Under the pieces are notes generated by a model. That model made no database searches and had not been told where the DNA came from. It saw only the letters and a list, made by a program, of their open reading frames with translations. 64,000 bases of DNA from Acinetobacter haemolyticus CIP 64.3 = MTCC 9819. GTDB taxonomy: Bacteria > Pseudomonadota > Gammaproteobacteria > Pseudomonadales > Moraxellaceae. The first letter of the stretch is position 1; every line of letters starts with the position of its first letter. Positions 43,298 to 52,476 of the stretch are shown in pieces. The stretch spans positions 307,522 to 371,521 of the forward strand of contig NZ_KB849799.1 of assembly GCF_000369065.1 (NCBI RefSeq), written 5' to 3'. The position numbers and the translations under genes are program-made.

Positions 43298-46074
43298 GCT
43301 TCCGCCTCCAACTGGCAGGTTTTAATCAAACCTCTGATCTCAGGTAAACAAGAACCACAATTACCACCCGCTTTTAGACAAGCTGTCACTTGTTTTTCAT
43401 GAGTAATATTCTGCGTTTTAATCGCTTCAATGATCTTATTTTTACCTACTTTAAAGCAGCTACAAACCAATGGTCCATCATTATTTGCGGCTGACATCGG
43501 CATACCAGCAAGCAGTGCTTTACGATGTAATGCACTTAAACGCTCACGTTTGAATAAACTCGCAACCCAATCACGGTCAGGCAACATATCCGATGGCGCA
43601 ATATAAAGACTGGCAATCAAAATCCCATCTTTCAGAATGATGCTATGACTCATTTGCGCTGAAACATCTTCAATACTCAACCATTCATAAGTTTCATCTA
43701 CAAAAGGCAAGAAACTTTTTAAATTCTTCTGCGTTTGATCAAAGTTGTGACGATCTGCAATTTCAAAACGAACTGCTTTGGCTATTTTAACTTTTGCCCA
43801 CCATGCACATGTTTGCAATGAGGTTTTGATTTGTTGTTCAAACCCATCTCGAACATACAAAACACCTTGCCATGTCGTATGGAACGGCTGAATCGCAACA
43901 GGTGTGTGTTTAAACTCAGGTTCGCCTGATATTGCATCTACAACTGGATTGACCACTTTTCCGACACGGGCATCAGAGGCAACTTGCTCAGTCCAATGAA
44001 TCGGTGCAAAAATTTGACCACGGCGAACACCTTGAGCCAAAGTGACACGCAGAACACAACTGCCCCATTGCGACTTCACTTCAGCCAATGCTTTATCACG
44101 AATACCAAATTTCAAAGCATCATTCGGGTGAATTTCACAGAAAGGTTCAGCTCGATGAGTGGTCAGATTTGCTGATAAACCTGTTCGTGTCATAGTGTGC
44201 CATTGATCACGAATACGTCCTGTATTCAACACCAATGGATAATCTTCAGAAACTGCATGAACTGGATCAATTGCCACTGTCGGGATCAGTTTTGCTTTTT
44301 TGCTTTTATGGCTAAACAAACCTTGATCAAATAACTGCTCAACCGCAGTACTTTGACCTTTTTCCCAAACAGGCCATTGGATCGGACGTAAATGATCATA
44401 TTCATCCAAAGACAAATTCATTAGTCCTTTTAGGTTGAAATAACGAAAGTTTTCAACTTGATCACGTTGATCCAAACTTGCATTTTGATGCGCAGATAAG
44501 GCTGCGTGCTCATTAAAGATGTCACATGCATTGTTAAAATCAAAACCAGAAAAACCTAATTTTTTCGCAACCTCAGCAACGGCCCACCAGTCTGCTTTTG
44601 CTTGCTTTGGAGCAGGTAAAAAAGCTCTTTGACGTGAAATACGGCGCTCTGAGTTGGTCACAGTTCCATCTTTTTCACCCCAACCTAACGCAGGAAGCAA
44701 TACATCCGCATAAGCTGTGGTATCTGTATCAGCACAAATATCTGAAACCACGACAAACTCACATTTGTTCAATGCGCGTTTTACTTGATCCGCATCAGGT
44801 AAACTCACCACAGGATTGGTTGCCATAATCCATATGGCTTTAATTTTCCCAGACTCTACAGCTTGGAATAAGTCAACTGCTTTGAGTCCCGCTTGATTGG
44901 CAATCACAGGACTGTTCCAAAAGTTTTGTACAAGTGTTTGGTGTGATGGATTATCGATGTCCATATGTGCTGCCAACATATTGGCTAAACCACCTACTTC
45001 ACGGCCACCCATGGCATTCGGTTGACCTGTCATTGAGAATGGCGCAGCACCTAACTTACCAATTTTCCCTGTCAAAAGATGGCAATTGATAATGCTATTG
45101 GCTTTATTCACCCCTTGAGAAGATTGATTCACACCCATTGAAAATAAGCTCACAACTTTTTCAGTTGTTGCAAATTTTTCGAAGAAGAATTTTAGCTTTT
45201 CTGCTGAAATTCCCGTACGTTTCACGACTGAGTCAAAATCAGCTTCAGTCTGACTAGATTCTAGTAAAGTGTCTAAACCTTCTGTATGTGTATCGACAAA
45301 ATGTTGATCAATAAAGTTATTCTTATATAAATACTGCAATAGACCATTGAACAATGCGACATCTTGTCCAGGTAAAATTGGAAGGTGCAAATCTGCTTGT
45401 TCACAGGTACTGGTAAAACGGGGATCAACCACAACAACGAATAAATCTGGATTTTTACTTTTCGCCTGCATGATGCGTTGGTACAGTACAGGATGACACC
45501 ATGCAGTATTAGAACCCACCAACACCACCATATCGGTAAATTCAAAGTCTTCGTAACTTGCTGGCACGATATCCTCACCAAAAGCACGCTTATGCGCGGC
45601 AACTGCTGAAGACATGCACAGACGTGAATTGGTGTCGATATTGGCTGTACCTAAATAGCCTTTCACAAACTTATTGACGACGTAATAATCCTCAGTCAAT
45701 AGCTGCCCTGATACATAAAATGCCACACTGTCACGACCGTGTTGATCGATACACGCTTGGAATTGATCTGCGATTTTTTCTATGGCTGCATCCCATGTCG
45801 TTACTTTACGATGATTCTTACGACCAAACATCGGATGCAAAACGCGAGTCTCTAATCCTAGAGTATCCGCCAAATTACTGCCTTTAATACAAAGGCGTCC
45901 AAAATTAGATGGATGTTCCAAATCACCAGCAACCTGAACCGTTGTTCCTTGTGCTTTGTGATTTACCGTGACATCAACACCACACCCAACCCCACAATAG
46001 GGACACGTTGTTTTTGTAATAATTGTTTCTGCTTTATCGGAGCGACTGTGTTCTAAATTTTGAAAACTGTTCAT
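43294..46074 (-). CDS. nasA: Assimilatory nitrate reductase catalytic subunit
   Basis: A 926-residue cytosolic bis-MGD enzyme reducing nitrate to nitrite. The N-terminal [4Fe-4S] ligands are C24, C27, C31 and C62 (CPYCGVGCGV, LCIKG). NIDTNSRLCMSSAV carries the Mo-ligand cysteine, as in NapA/NasA. LNTGRIRDQWHTMTRTG starts the C-terminal cofactor domain. The last 55 residues form a BFD-like [2Fe-2S] domain (CSCFKVGKNKI, then GGNCGSCLPEI), which would take electrons directly from a reductase. AGGGG lies before the ATG. Confidence 0.95.
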   Translation of the reverse strand: MNSFQNLEHSRSDKAETIITKTTCPYCGVGCGVDVTVNHKAQGTTVQVAGDLEHPSNFGRLCIKGSNLADTLGLETRVLHPMFGRKNHRKVTTWDAAIEKIADQFQACIDQHGRDSVAFYVSGQLLTEDYYVVNKFVKGYLGTANIDTNSRLCMSSAVAAHKRAFGEDIVPASYEDFEFTDMVVLVGSNTAWCHPVLYQRIMQAKSKNPDLFVVVVDPRFTSTCEQADLHLPILPGQDVALFNGLLQYLYKNNFIDQHFVDTHTEGLDTLLESSQTEADFDSVVKRTGISAEKLKFFFEKFATTEKVVSLFSMGVNQSSQGVNKANSIINCHLLTGKIGKLGAAPFSMTGQPNAMGGREVGGLANMLAAHMDIDNPSHQTLVQNFWNSPVIANQAGLKAVDLFQAVESGKIKAIWIMATNPVVSLPDADQVKRALNKCEFVVVSDICADTDTTAYADVLLPALGWGEKDGTVTNSERRISRQRAFLPAPKQAKADWWAVAEVAKKLGFSGFDFNNACDIFNEHAALSAHQNASLDQRDQVENFRYFNLKGLMNLSLDEYDHLRPIQWPVWEKGQSTAVEQLFDQGLFSHKSKKAKLIPTVAIDPVHAVSEDYPLVLNTGRIRDQWHTMTRTGLSANLTTHRAEPFCEIHPNDALKFGIRDKALAEVKSQWGSCVLRVTLAQGVRRGQIFAPIHWTEQVASDARVGKVVNPVVDAISGEPEFKHTPVAIQPFHTTWQGVLYVRDGFEQQIKTSLQTCAWWAKVKIAKAVRFEIADRHNFDQTQKNLKSFLPFVDETYEWLSIEDVSAQMSHSIILKDGILIASLYIAPSDMLPDRDWVASLFKRERLSALHRKALLAGMPMSAANNDGPLVCSCFKVGKNKIIEAIKTQNITHEKQVTACLKAGGNCGSCLPEIRGLIKTCQLEAEA

Positions 46075-46390
46075 GACTGCCCCTTTTACCTAGTTAATCC
46101 GCTGAACTCTACACTTAACTAAAAAATCATTCTGAGTTCTTCCCCAGTTTTAGCTTAGATCACCATTCTAATACTGGAATTTTCTCCTCAAACATTACCG
46201 TGACAGGCGGCATGGATGCCGCCTTGTTGGGCTGCGGTAGCAAGGACGTACCGTCAGCTCAACAAAGGATTTTTGTTACTTTTCATCCCTGAAAAGTAAG
46301 GCAATGCATTTGCAAAAAACATCTGCTCCTACACAACATATGCGGCAATGCCTTTAACGCTTAACCTAATCTTTACGAAAGGATTAGCTT
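46075..46390. other. Gap inside the nas operon with a multi-hairpin element
   Basis: About 316 bases between the NirD-FAD gene and nasA. It holds the three-stem element at 46206-46299 and is otherwise featureless. Such a large gap is unusual inside an operon with otherwise tight spacing. Confidence 0.6.
46206..46299. repeat. Three-stem-loop extragenic element
   Basis: Stem A is GGCGGCAT/ATGCCGCC (46206-46213 with 46216-46223, perfect). Stem B is TTGTTGGGCTG/CAGCTCAACAA (46224-46234 with 46255-46265, one wobble) and encloses GACG-TAC-CGTC. Stem C is TTACTTTTCA/TGAAAAGTAA (46276-46285 with 46290-46299, perfect). The local GC content is far above the surroundings, suggesting a dispersed intergenic repeat or a processed RNA structure. 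Confidence 0.6.
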
Positions 46391-48010
46391 TCATCCTGCT
46401 TTCTTCATTGCAAAATCCTTACCAAATAACAATTTATTTCTAAATGTTGAAATTGGTGTTTGATCTGCAATCAATTCCGCATACCACATGCCATCTTCAG
46501 TATCACCGAACAGTACCGCACCAATGACTTTATCTTTCTGAATAATGATACGCTTGTAAATTTGTCGTTTTTCATCATTCAAGATAATGTCTTCGTAATC
46601 TTCTTTCGGTTCAAAATTTCCAGCCGAGAATACATCAACACCACTAACTTTAAGCTGAGTCGGAACGGTTGGTGATTTGAAAGTTAAACTACCGTGTTCT
46701 GCCAAGTGTGTTGCACAGATAAATGCTTGTCCCCACAATGGCTCTACAAGACCAAAAGTCTGATTACGATGCTCAATACATTCACCTACTGCATAAATAC
46801 TTGGGTCAAATGTTTGCATCGTATCATTGACCAAAATACCACGATTACAACGTAAACCAGCACTTTGAGCCAAAGCAATATTTGGACGAATACCGACTGC
46901 AAACACCACAAGATCAGCATCCAACACCGTGCCATCTTTCAGTCGGACTTGGCTCACATGGCCATCTTGACCAATCAATGCTTCAGTATTTGCCTCAGTG
47001 ATAATATTAATGCCTTTTTGCTCAATACTATGACGCAACATTAAACTGGCACGACCATCAAGCTGACGCTCCATGATACGATCCATCAAATGAAGAACCG
47101 TAACATTCATACCGCGTTGTATAAGACCATATGCAGCTTCTAAGCCAAGCAGACCACCTCCAATCACCACAGCATTCTTCTTACTTTCAGCGTATTGAAT
47201 CATGGTGTTGACATCGAAAATATCACGGAAGCTGATCACACCTTTCAAATCCACGCCTTGTACAGGTGGGATAAATGGCGATGAACCTGTTGCAATAATC
47301 AGACGATCATAATCGACACTTTCGCCATTTTGCGTATGTACCACTTTACGAGTACGATCGATTTTCACCGCAGGATCATCCGCTATAAGCTTGATGCCCT
47401 TATCGCTGTACCATGCATGTGGATGCAACATAATGTCATCAATAGTTTTCTCACCTGAAAGCACTGGTGAAAGCATGATACGGTTATAGTTACCCCAAGG
47501 CTCTTCACCAATCACCGTCACATCATAACGATCAGGTGCCATGTCGAGTAAATCCTCTAGACAGCGCATTCCAGCCAAACCATTACCGATCAAAACGAGC
47601 TTCAGTTTTTCTTGAGAAACACCATTATTGGTAATATAAGTTTTTTGCGGAACAGTACCTACCCAAACTCGACCATTTTCGATTTTGGTTGGAAAAACAG
47701 AAAGCTTTTGATCTTTATCTTCTAGGCATCGACCTGTTGCTAAACTGAAGTGTTGTTTGTAAATCGGTGAGGCAATAACACGCTCACCTTGCAAATCACC
47801 AATAATACCGCGCGCCATTACATTTGCTTGGCTAAACGGATCTTTATTACTTAATGCGTAAATACGTTTTTCGTTCCCTACGCGGAATAAAGCAACGGAT
47901 TGACCCGCAATAAGTGCACCTACACCTGTATTTGGCGTGATGTCATCAAGATGACACACATCAATCCATTGATTTTCTGGAAGCATATTCATGTCTTTTA
48001 GATTTGTCAT
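46391..48010 (-). CDS. NirD-domain/FAD-dependent reductase fusion of nitrate/nitrite assimilation
   Basis: A 539-residue protein. Residues 1-120 resemble the Rieske-fold small subunit NirD (WIDVCHLDDITPNTGVGALIAGQSVALFRV) but lack the Cys/His cluster ligands, as NirD does. Residues 130-539 form an FAD/NAD(P)H oxidoreductase related to the NirB N-terminus and NasB: LVLIGNGLAGMRCLE, VVIGGGLLGLEAAYGL and the FAD motif IYAVGECIEHR. It is likely to supply electrons to NasA, to NirB, or to both. AGGAG precedes the ATG. Confidence 0.85.
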   Translation of the reverse strand: MTNLKDMNMLPENQWIDVCHLDDITPNTGVGALIAGQSVALFRVGNEKRIYALSNKDPFSQANVMARGIIGDLQGERVIASPIYKQHFSLATGRCLEDKDQKLSVFPTKIENGRVWVGTVPQKTYITNNGVSQEKLKLVLIGNGLAGMRCLEDLLDMAPDRYDVTVIGEEPWGNYNRIMLSPVLSGEKTIDDIMLHPHAWYSDKGIKLIADDPAVKIDRTRKVVHTQNGESVDYDRLIIATGSSPFIPPVQGVDLKGVISFRDIFDVNTMIQYAESKKNAVVIGGGLLGLEAAYGLIQRGMNVTVLHLMDRIMERQLDGRASLMLRHSIEQKGINIITEANTEALIGQDGHVSQVRLKDGTVLDADLVVFAVGIRPNIALAQSAGLRCNRGILVNDTMQTFDPSIYAVGECIEHRNQTFGLVEPLWGQAFICATHLAEHGSLTFKSPTVPTQLKVSGVDVFSAGNFEPKEDYEDIILNDEKRQIYKRIIIQKDKVIGAVLFGDTEDGMWYAELIADQTPISTFRNKLLFGKDFAMKKAG

Positions 48011-48021
48011 TTTGATTCTCC

Positions 48022-50568
48022 TTATGCTTCTACCATCGGGATACGATCAACTGAACGTTCAGCTTCATTTAATGGACGGATCTGATCACGCACTTCAGTA
48101 AATTGAATATATGGATCAGCTTGCTCTTCAGCGCTTGCATTAATGTAAGTTTGGAAGCGTTTACGAATCTCAGGATTCTCTACCGCTGTACGCCATTCGT
48201 CTTGATAAGTTCCAATGACATGTGCCATGCGATTTTCAAGCTCTTCTGCAAGACCAAGCGAATCATCAACAATCACAGCTTTGAGATAATCTAAACCACC
48301 TTCCATGTTGTCACGCCATACACTGGTACGTTGTAAACGATCAGCAGTTTGGATATAAAACATAAAGAAGCGGTCGATATAACGAATCAAAGTTTCAGTA
48401 TCTAGATCAGAAGCTAAAAGCTCTGCATGGCGTGGTTTCATTCCACCATTACCACATACATATAGGTTCCAGCCTTTTTCTGTCGCAATGACACCAACAT
48501 CTTTACCTTGTGCTTCAGCACACTCACGCGTACAACCCGACACAGCCATTTTTAGTTTGTGCGGTGAGCGTAAGCCTTTGTAGCGGTTTTCTAATTCAAT
48601 CGCCAAACCAACAGAATCATCTACGCCATAACGGCACCAAGTGCTACCTACACATGATTTCACTGTACGTAATGATTTACCGTAAGCATGACCTGACTCG
48701 AAGCCTGCTGCATTCAACTCTTCCCAAATCAATGGTAACTCGTGCAGTTGAGCACCAAATAAGTCAACACGTTGACCGCCAGTAATTTTGGTATAAAGGT
48801 TATATTTTTTAGCAATTTGACCGACAGCAATCAGACCATCTGGCGTAACTTCACCACCTGCCATACGCGGTACAACTGAATATGAACCATCCTTTTGGAT
48901 ATTTCCTAAGTAGTAGTCATTACTGTCTTGTAAACCTGCATGCGTTGGTTCCAATACAAAGTCATTCCAGCACGATGCCAAAATGTTTGCTGTCATTGGT
49001 TTACAGATATCACAACCTAAACCATGACCATGTTGTTGAATCAAATCATCAAATGTTTTGATTTCATTGACACGCACCAAGTGATAGATCTCTTGACGTG
49101 AGTATGGGAAGTGTTCGCAGACATGGTTATTAACCGTTACACCCTGACGTTGCAACTCAGACTTTAAAACTTGAGTAACTAATGGCGCACAACCACCACA
49201 TGCCGTTGCTGCTTTGGTACATTTCTTTAAAGCACCTAAAGAGGTCGAACCATCACAAATCGCTTGGCAAATATCTACTTTCGACACGTTGTTACATGAA
49301 CAAATTGTTGCGCTGTCTGGAAGTAAATCAACACCACTGCCACCCGCCTTCGCACCAGAATCAGCAAATCCTGGCATGATCAGGCTTTCAGGTGTTTCTG
49401 GCAATGCCATACCATTCAACATCATTTGCAGAAGATCATTATATTCTTTTGCATCACCAACAAGTACTGCACCCAGTAATTTGGTTTTGTCTGCATCGAC
49501 AACGATTTTCTTATAAACTAATGCATCTTCATCAGCATAGAAATAGCTAAGCGAATTCGGTGTCATGCCATGAGCATCACCAACCGATGCCACATCTACA
49601 CCCATCAATTTCAACTTAGTGCTCATATCAGCACCAGCGAAACAATGTGTTTCTTCAGCTAAGATATGCTTGGCTGCGATACGTGCCATGTCATAGCCCG
49701 GCGCAACGAGACCATAAATTTTATTGTCCCAAAGCGCACATTCACCAATTGCGTAAATGTTTTCATCAGAGGTTTGACAGTAATCATTGATCTTGATACC
49801 ACCACGCTCCCCAAGCGCTAAACCGCTTGAACGTGCTAATTCATCACGCGGACGAATCCCCGCAGAGAATAAAATAATGTCTGTTTCAAGTTCGCTACCA
49901 TCGGCAAACTTCATCACATGTGTAGCGTCATTCCCTGCTTCGATACATTGTGTCGCTTTTTGAGTATGAACTTTTACACCTAAGTTTTCGATTTTACGGC
50001 GTAATACTTTACCGCCTAAATCATCAATCTGTACCGCCATTAACCGTGGTGCAAACTCGACTACATGGGTTTCTAGATTTAAATCACGTAAAGCTTTAGC
50101 CGCTTCTAATCCAAGTAAACCACCACCGATAACCACACCTGTTTTCGCATTTAGACTTGCTGCACGGATTGCATCTAAATCTTCGATGGTACGATATACA
50201 AAGCAATTTTCACGATCGTTACCCGAAATTGGTGGAACAAATGCGTATGAACCAGTTGCCAACACCAATTTATCATAATGAATCACATCACCATGGTTGG
50301 TTGTGATGGTTTGTTCAGTTGTATCAATGGCAGTCGCTTTGGTATTTAAACGAAGATCAATTCCATGTGCATCGGCGAAATCGAAACGTGCAAGAGACAA
50401 GTCTTTTGCCGATTTACCAGAGAAATATTCTGTCAAATGTACGCGGTCATATGCAATGCGAGGTTCTTCAGCAAGAATTGTAATTTCTAATTCATCATCT
50501 GCTTTCTCTAAGATGGCTTCGATGAATTTATGCCCCACCATACCGTGACCAATCATCACTAATTTCAT
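48022..50568 (-). CDS. nirB: Nitrite reductase (NAD(P)H) large subunit
   Basis: An 848-residue assimilatory nitrite reductase reducing nitrite to ammonia. The N-terminus is an FAD/NAD(P)H domain (MVGHKFIEAI, VVIGGGLLGLEAAKALRDL). A BFD-like [2Fe-2S] domain follows (CSCNNVSKVDICQAI, CGGCAPL). The sirohaem/[4Fe-4S] domain ends with the cluster ligands SCVGSTWCRYG and SGCTRECAEAQGKD. AGGAG 7 bases before ATG 50568 rules out the longer frame from 50595. Confidence 0.95.
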   Translation of the reverse strand: MKLVMIGHGMVGHKFIEAILEKADDELEITILAEEPRIAYDRVHLTEYFSGKSAKDLSLARFDFADAHGIDLRLNTKATAIDTTEQTITTNHGDVIHYDKLVLATGSYAFVPPISGNDRENCFVYRTIEDLDAIRAASLNAKTGVVIGGGLLGLEAAKALRDLNLETHVVEFAPRLMAVQIDDLGGKVLRRKIENLGVKVHTQKATQCIEAGNDATHVMKFADGSELETDIILFSAGIRPRDELARSSGLALGERGGIKINDYCQTSDENIYAIGECALWDNKIYGLVAPGYDMARIAAKHILAEETHCFAGADMSTKLKLMGVDVASVGDAHGMTPNSLSYFYADEDALVYKKIVVDADKTKLLGAVLVGDAKEYNDLLQMMLNGMALPETPESLIMPGFADSGAKAGGSGVDLLPDSATICSCNNVSKVDICQAICDGSTSLGALKKCTKAATACGGCAPLVTQVLKSELQRQGVTVNNHVCEHFPYSRQEIYHLVRVNEIKTFDDLIQQHGHGLGCDICKPMTANILASCWNDFVLEPTHAGLQDSNDYYLGNIQKDGSYSVVPRMAGGEVTPDGLIAVGQIAKKYNLYTKITGGQRVDLFGAQLHELPLIWEELNAAGFESGHAYGKSLRTVKSCVGSTWCRYGVDDSVGLAIELENRYKGLRSPHKLKMAVSGCTRECAEAQGKDVGVIATEKGWNLYVCGNGGMKPRHAELLASDLDTETLIRYIDRFFMFYIQTADRLQRTSVWRDNMEGGLDYLKAVIVDDSLGLAEELENRMAHVIGTYQDEWRTAVENPEIRKRFQTYINASAEEQADPYIQFTEVRDQIRPLNEAERSVDRIPMVEA

Positions 50569-50595
50569 TGTGTTTCTCCTAAAATCTGATTGCAA

Positions 50596-51948
50596 TTAAG
50601 CTGCGCTGTTTTGTTCTGCGTGGCGTTCTATAAGTGCTTGTTCAAATAGACGCTGCTCTTTTTCTTTATGCTCTACTGAAAAGCGAATAAACATTACAGA
50701 ACCCGCAGCAATAACAACCAAGCCACCTAAAACCATTAAACAAGTTTGGATATCCAACATACCTTTCAATAAGAACCCAGCTGCAACTGCACCCACATTG
50801 CCACCAGCACCAATAATGCCTGCAACACCACCTAGTGCCTCACGATCAATAAATGGAACCAATGCATAAGTCGCTCCACACGCCATGTGGGTAAATAAAG
50901 CGAAAATCGTCATACTCAAAATTGCTAATGTCACGCTGTTCATTTGAGAAAAAAGAATCAGGAATAAGCCTTCACCTAAAATGAGAAGGAATAAAACCTT
51001 TGTACGCCCATCCAATCCTTTTTTAAGCGCCACTCGATCCGATACCATCCCCCCTAAAGCACGTGCAAATAATGCAAGTAGACCAAAGATTCCTGCAGCT
51101 AAGCCTGCTTCTTTTAAGCCAAACTCAAAATGCGTGACGTAATACATCGCGATGATGTTATGGATGAAGATTTCAATTCCGAAACAAGCAGCATAAGAGA
51201 TAAAGAGAATCCACACACGATAGTTACGTGCTGCGTGCATTAAAATTGCTAATCCACCTTTTTTATCGCTACCGACAACCACACCTTGTGCACGAAGCTC
51301 TTTAAAGTTGCCTTGTGGTGAGTCTTGTGTATATTTCCAATATAAGATCCCGACGATAACCATCATCAAGCCAGGTACGATTAACGCAACACGCCAGCCC
51401 ATCGCCTGTTCAACACCAAACATTACCAATGCTGCAAGGACTAAAGGCATCAGTGCTTGCGTTGCACCACCACCCGCATTTCCCCAGCCTGCGGTTGTTG
51501 CATTTGCGGTTCCGACAACATTTGGAGCAAACATGATGCTGGTGTGATATTGCGTAATGACAAAACTTGCACCAATTGCACCAATCAACAGTCGAAAGAA
51601 TAAAAATGATTCATAACTATTGGCTGCGGCAACTCCAAATACAGGGATACTTCCGATCAACAGTAAAGCGGTATAAGTGATTCGCGGACCATATTTATCA
51701 CACAATGGACCAACAATAAGTCGCACGACAATCGTGATTGCCACTGCTGCAATATTGATATTGGCAATCTGATCTTTGGTTAAATTGAATTCGCCAGCAA
51801 TCACTGGCATCAAAGGTGCACATGCGAACCAAGCAAAGAAGCATACGAAGAAAGCAAGCCAACTCATATGGAATGCCCGCATCGCTGGAGCAGAAAAGTT
51901 AAATAACTTAATTGATGTGGCTTTTTTAGCCGATAGATCTAAAGACAT
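50596..51948 (-). CDS. Nitrate/nitrite transporter, NarK/NasA-type MFS
   Basis: A 450-residue, 12-helix major facilitator of the nitrate/nitrite porter family. SWLAFFVCFFAWFACAPLMP is the conserved first helix. The nitrate signature GWGNAGGGATQ and the second glycine-rich motif GVAGIIGAGGNVGAVAAG are intact. AGGAG touches the first ATG (51954) but is 6 bases before the second (51948), so I start there. It is the first gene of the nas operon, after the ANTAR leader. Confidence 0.93.
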   Translation of the reverse strand: MSLDLSAKKATSIKLFNFSAPAMRAFHMSWLAFFVCFFAWFACAPLMPVIAGEFNLTKDQIANINIAAVAITIVVRLIVGPLCDKYGPRITYTALLLIGSIPVFGVAAANSYESFLFFRLLIGAIGASFVITQYHTSIMFAPNVVGTANATTAGWGNAGGGATQALMPLVLAALVMFGVEQAMGWRVALIVPGLMMVIVGILYWKYTQDSPQGNFKELRAQGVVVGSDKKGGLAILMHAARNYRVWILFISYAACFGIEIFIHNIIAMYYVTHFEFGLKEAGLAAGIFGLLALFARALGGMVSDRVALKKGLDGRTKVLFLLILGEGLFLILFSQMNSVTLAILSMTIFALFTHMACGATYALVPFIDREALGGVAGIIGAGGNVGAVAAGFLLKGMLDIQTCLMVLGGLVVIAAGSVMFIRFSVEHKEKEQRLFEQALIERHAEQNSAA

Positions 51949-52000
51949 TGCCATCTCCTATACTGAACGTATACTGCTTTGTCGACACAAATCATTGTGT

Positions 52001-52067
52001 AAACAAACCGATCAGATCGGACATCGTTGGCCGTCTTACATTTTATTTGAAAAGTCGTCTTTGACTT
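52001..52067 (-). promoter_or_regulatory. NasT/ANTAR antitermination leader of the nas operon
   Basis: On the minus strand, hairpin P1 is AAGTC[AAAGAC]GACTT (52067-52052) and hairpin P2 is CGGCC[AACGAT]GTCCG (52033-52018, one C-U mismatch). Both have hexanucleotide loops with A at 1 and G at 4, the known ANTAR target rule, and an 18-base linker joins them. A short terminator, CCGAT-CTG-ATCGG followed by TTTGTTT (52020-52001), shares its first three bases with the 3' arm of P2, so the two structures exclude each other. nasT, encoded divergently, is the expected ligand. Confidence 0.75.
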
Positions 52068-52078
52068 AGTAAAGATTT

Positions 52079-52094
52079 AGCAAATGTCATGCCA
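52079..52094 (-). promoter_or_regulatory. Sigma-54 (-24/-12) promoter of the nas operon
   Basis: Minus strand TGGCATG-ACAT-TTGCT matches the sigma-54 consensus TGGCACG-N4-TTGCW at all but one informative base, with exact GG-N10-GC spacing. The predicted start is near 52068, one base before the P1 hairpin. Confidence 0.78.
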
Positions 52095-52172
52095 TATTTT
52101 ATTACTCAAACAAAAATATTTGATTAACTATTGTTTTATAAGTATTTTATCCAAAACAATGAGTTTTCTTAA

Positions 52173-52276
52173 CACGCACTAAATTGTGCTCATCAACACA
52201 AATATGCAGATGACCTGTTTTAAAGCACAATTCAGCTTGCTTCAAAACATGACTTTTTACGCACCAAAAATGCACA
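52173..52276. promoter_or_regulatory. Possible NtrC enhancer region of the nas operon
   Basis: GCACTAAATTGTGC (52176-52189) has both NtrC half sites but is one base short. CGCACCAAAAATGCACA (52260-52276) matches TGCACYAWWWTRGTGCA at 12 of 17 positions. They lie about 115 and 200 bp before the predicted start. The matches are weaker than those at glnL and moaA. The rest of the 52095-52476 gap shows nothing clear. Confidence 0.35.
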
Positions 52277-52476
52277 TCCCAATAAAATAGATGGATAAAA
52301 CCAAATAATTATTTCGTTAAATATTTAAGCAGCGATACAATACAGCGCATCAATAGATCGCCTTTGGAACTTTTGCACTATATTAAATTTTCTCATGGCA
52401 TTAATTTTGCTTAAATAATAAAACCCACAGCACTGACTTCATAACGTGCATAAACCGACTGTTTGACTTTATACTT

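Noticed and set aside
51985..52000. ACACAA/TTGTGT hairpin in the nas leader
   Set aside because: It has a 6-bp stem, but neither a following T-run nor an A1/G4 hexaloop, so it is neither the terminator nor an ANTAR hairpin.
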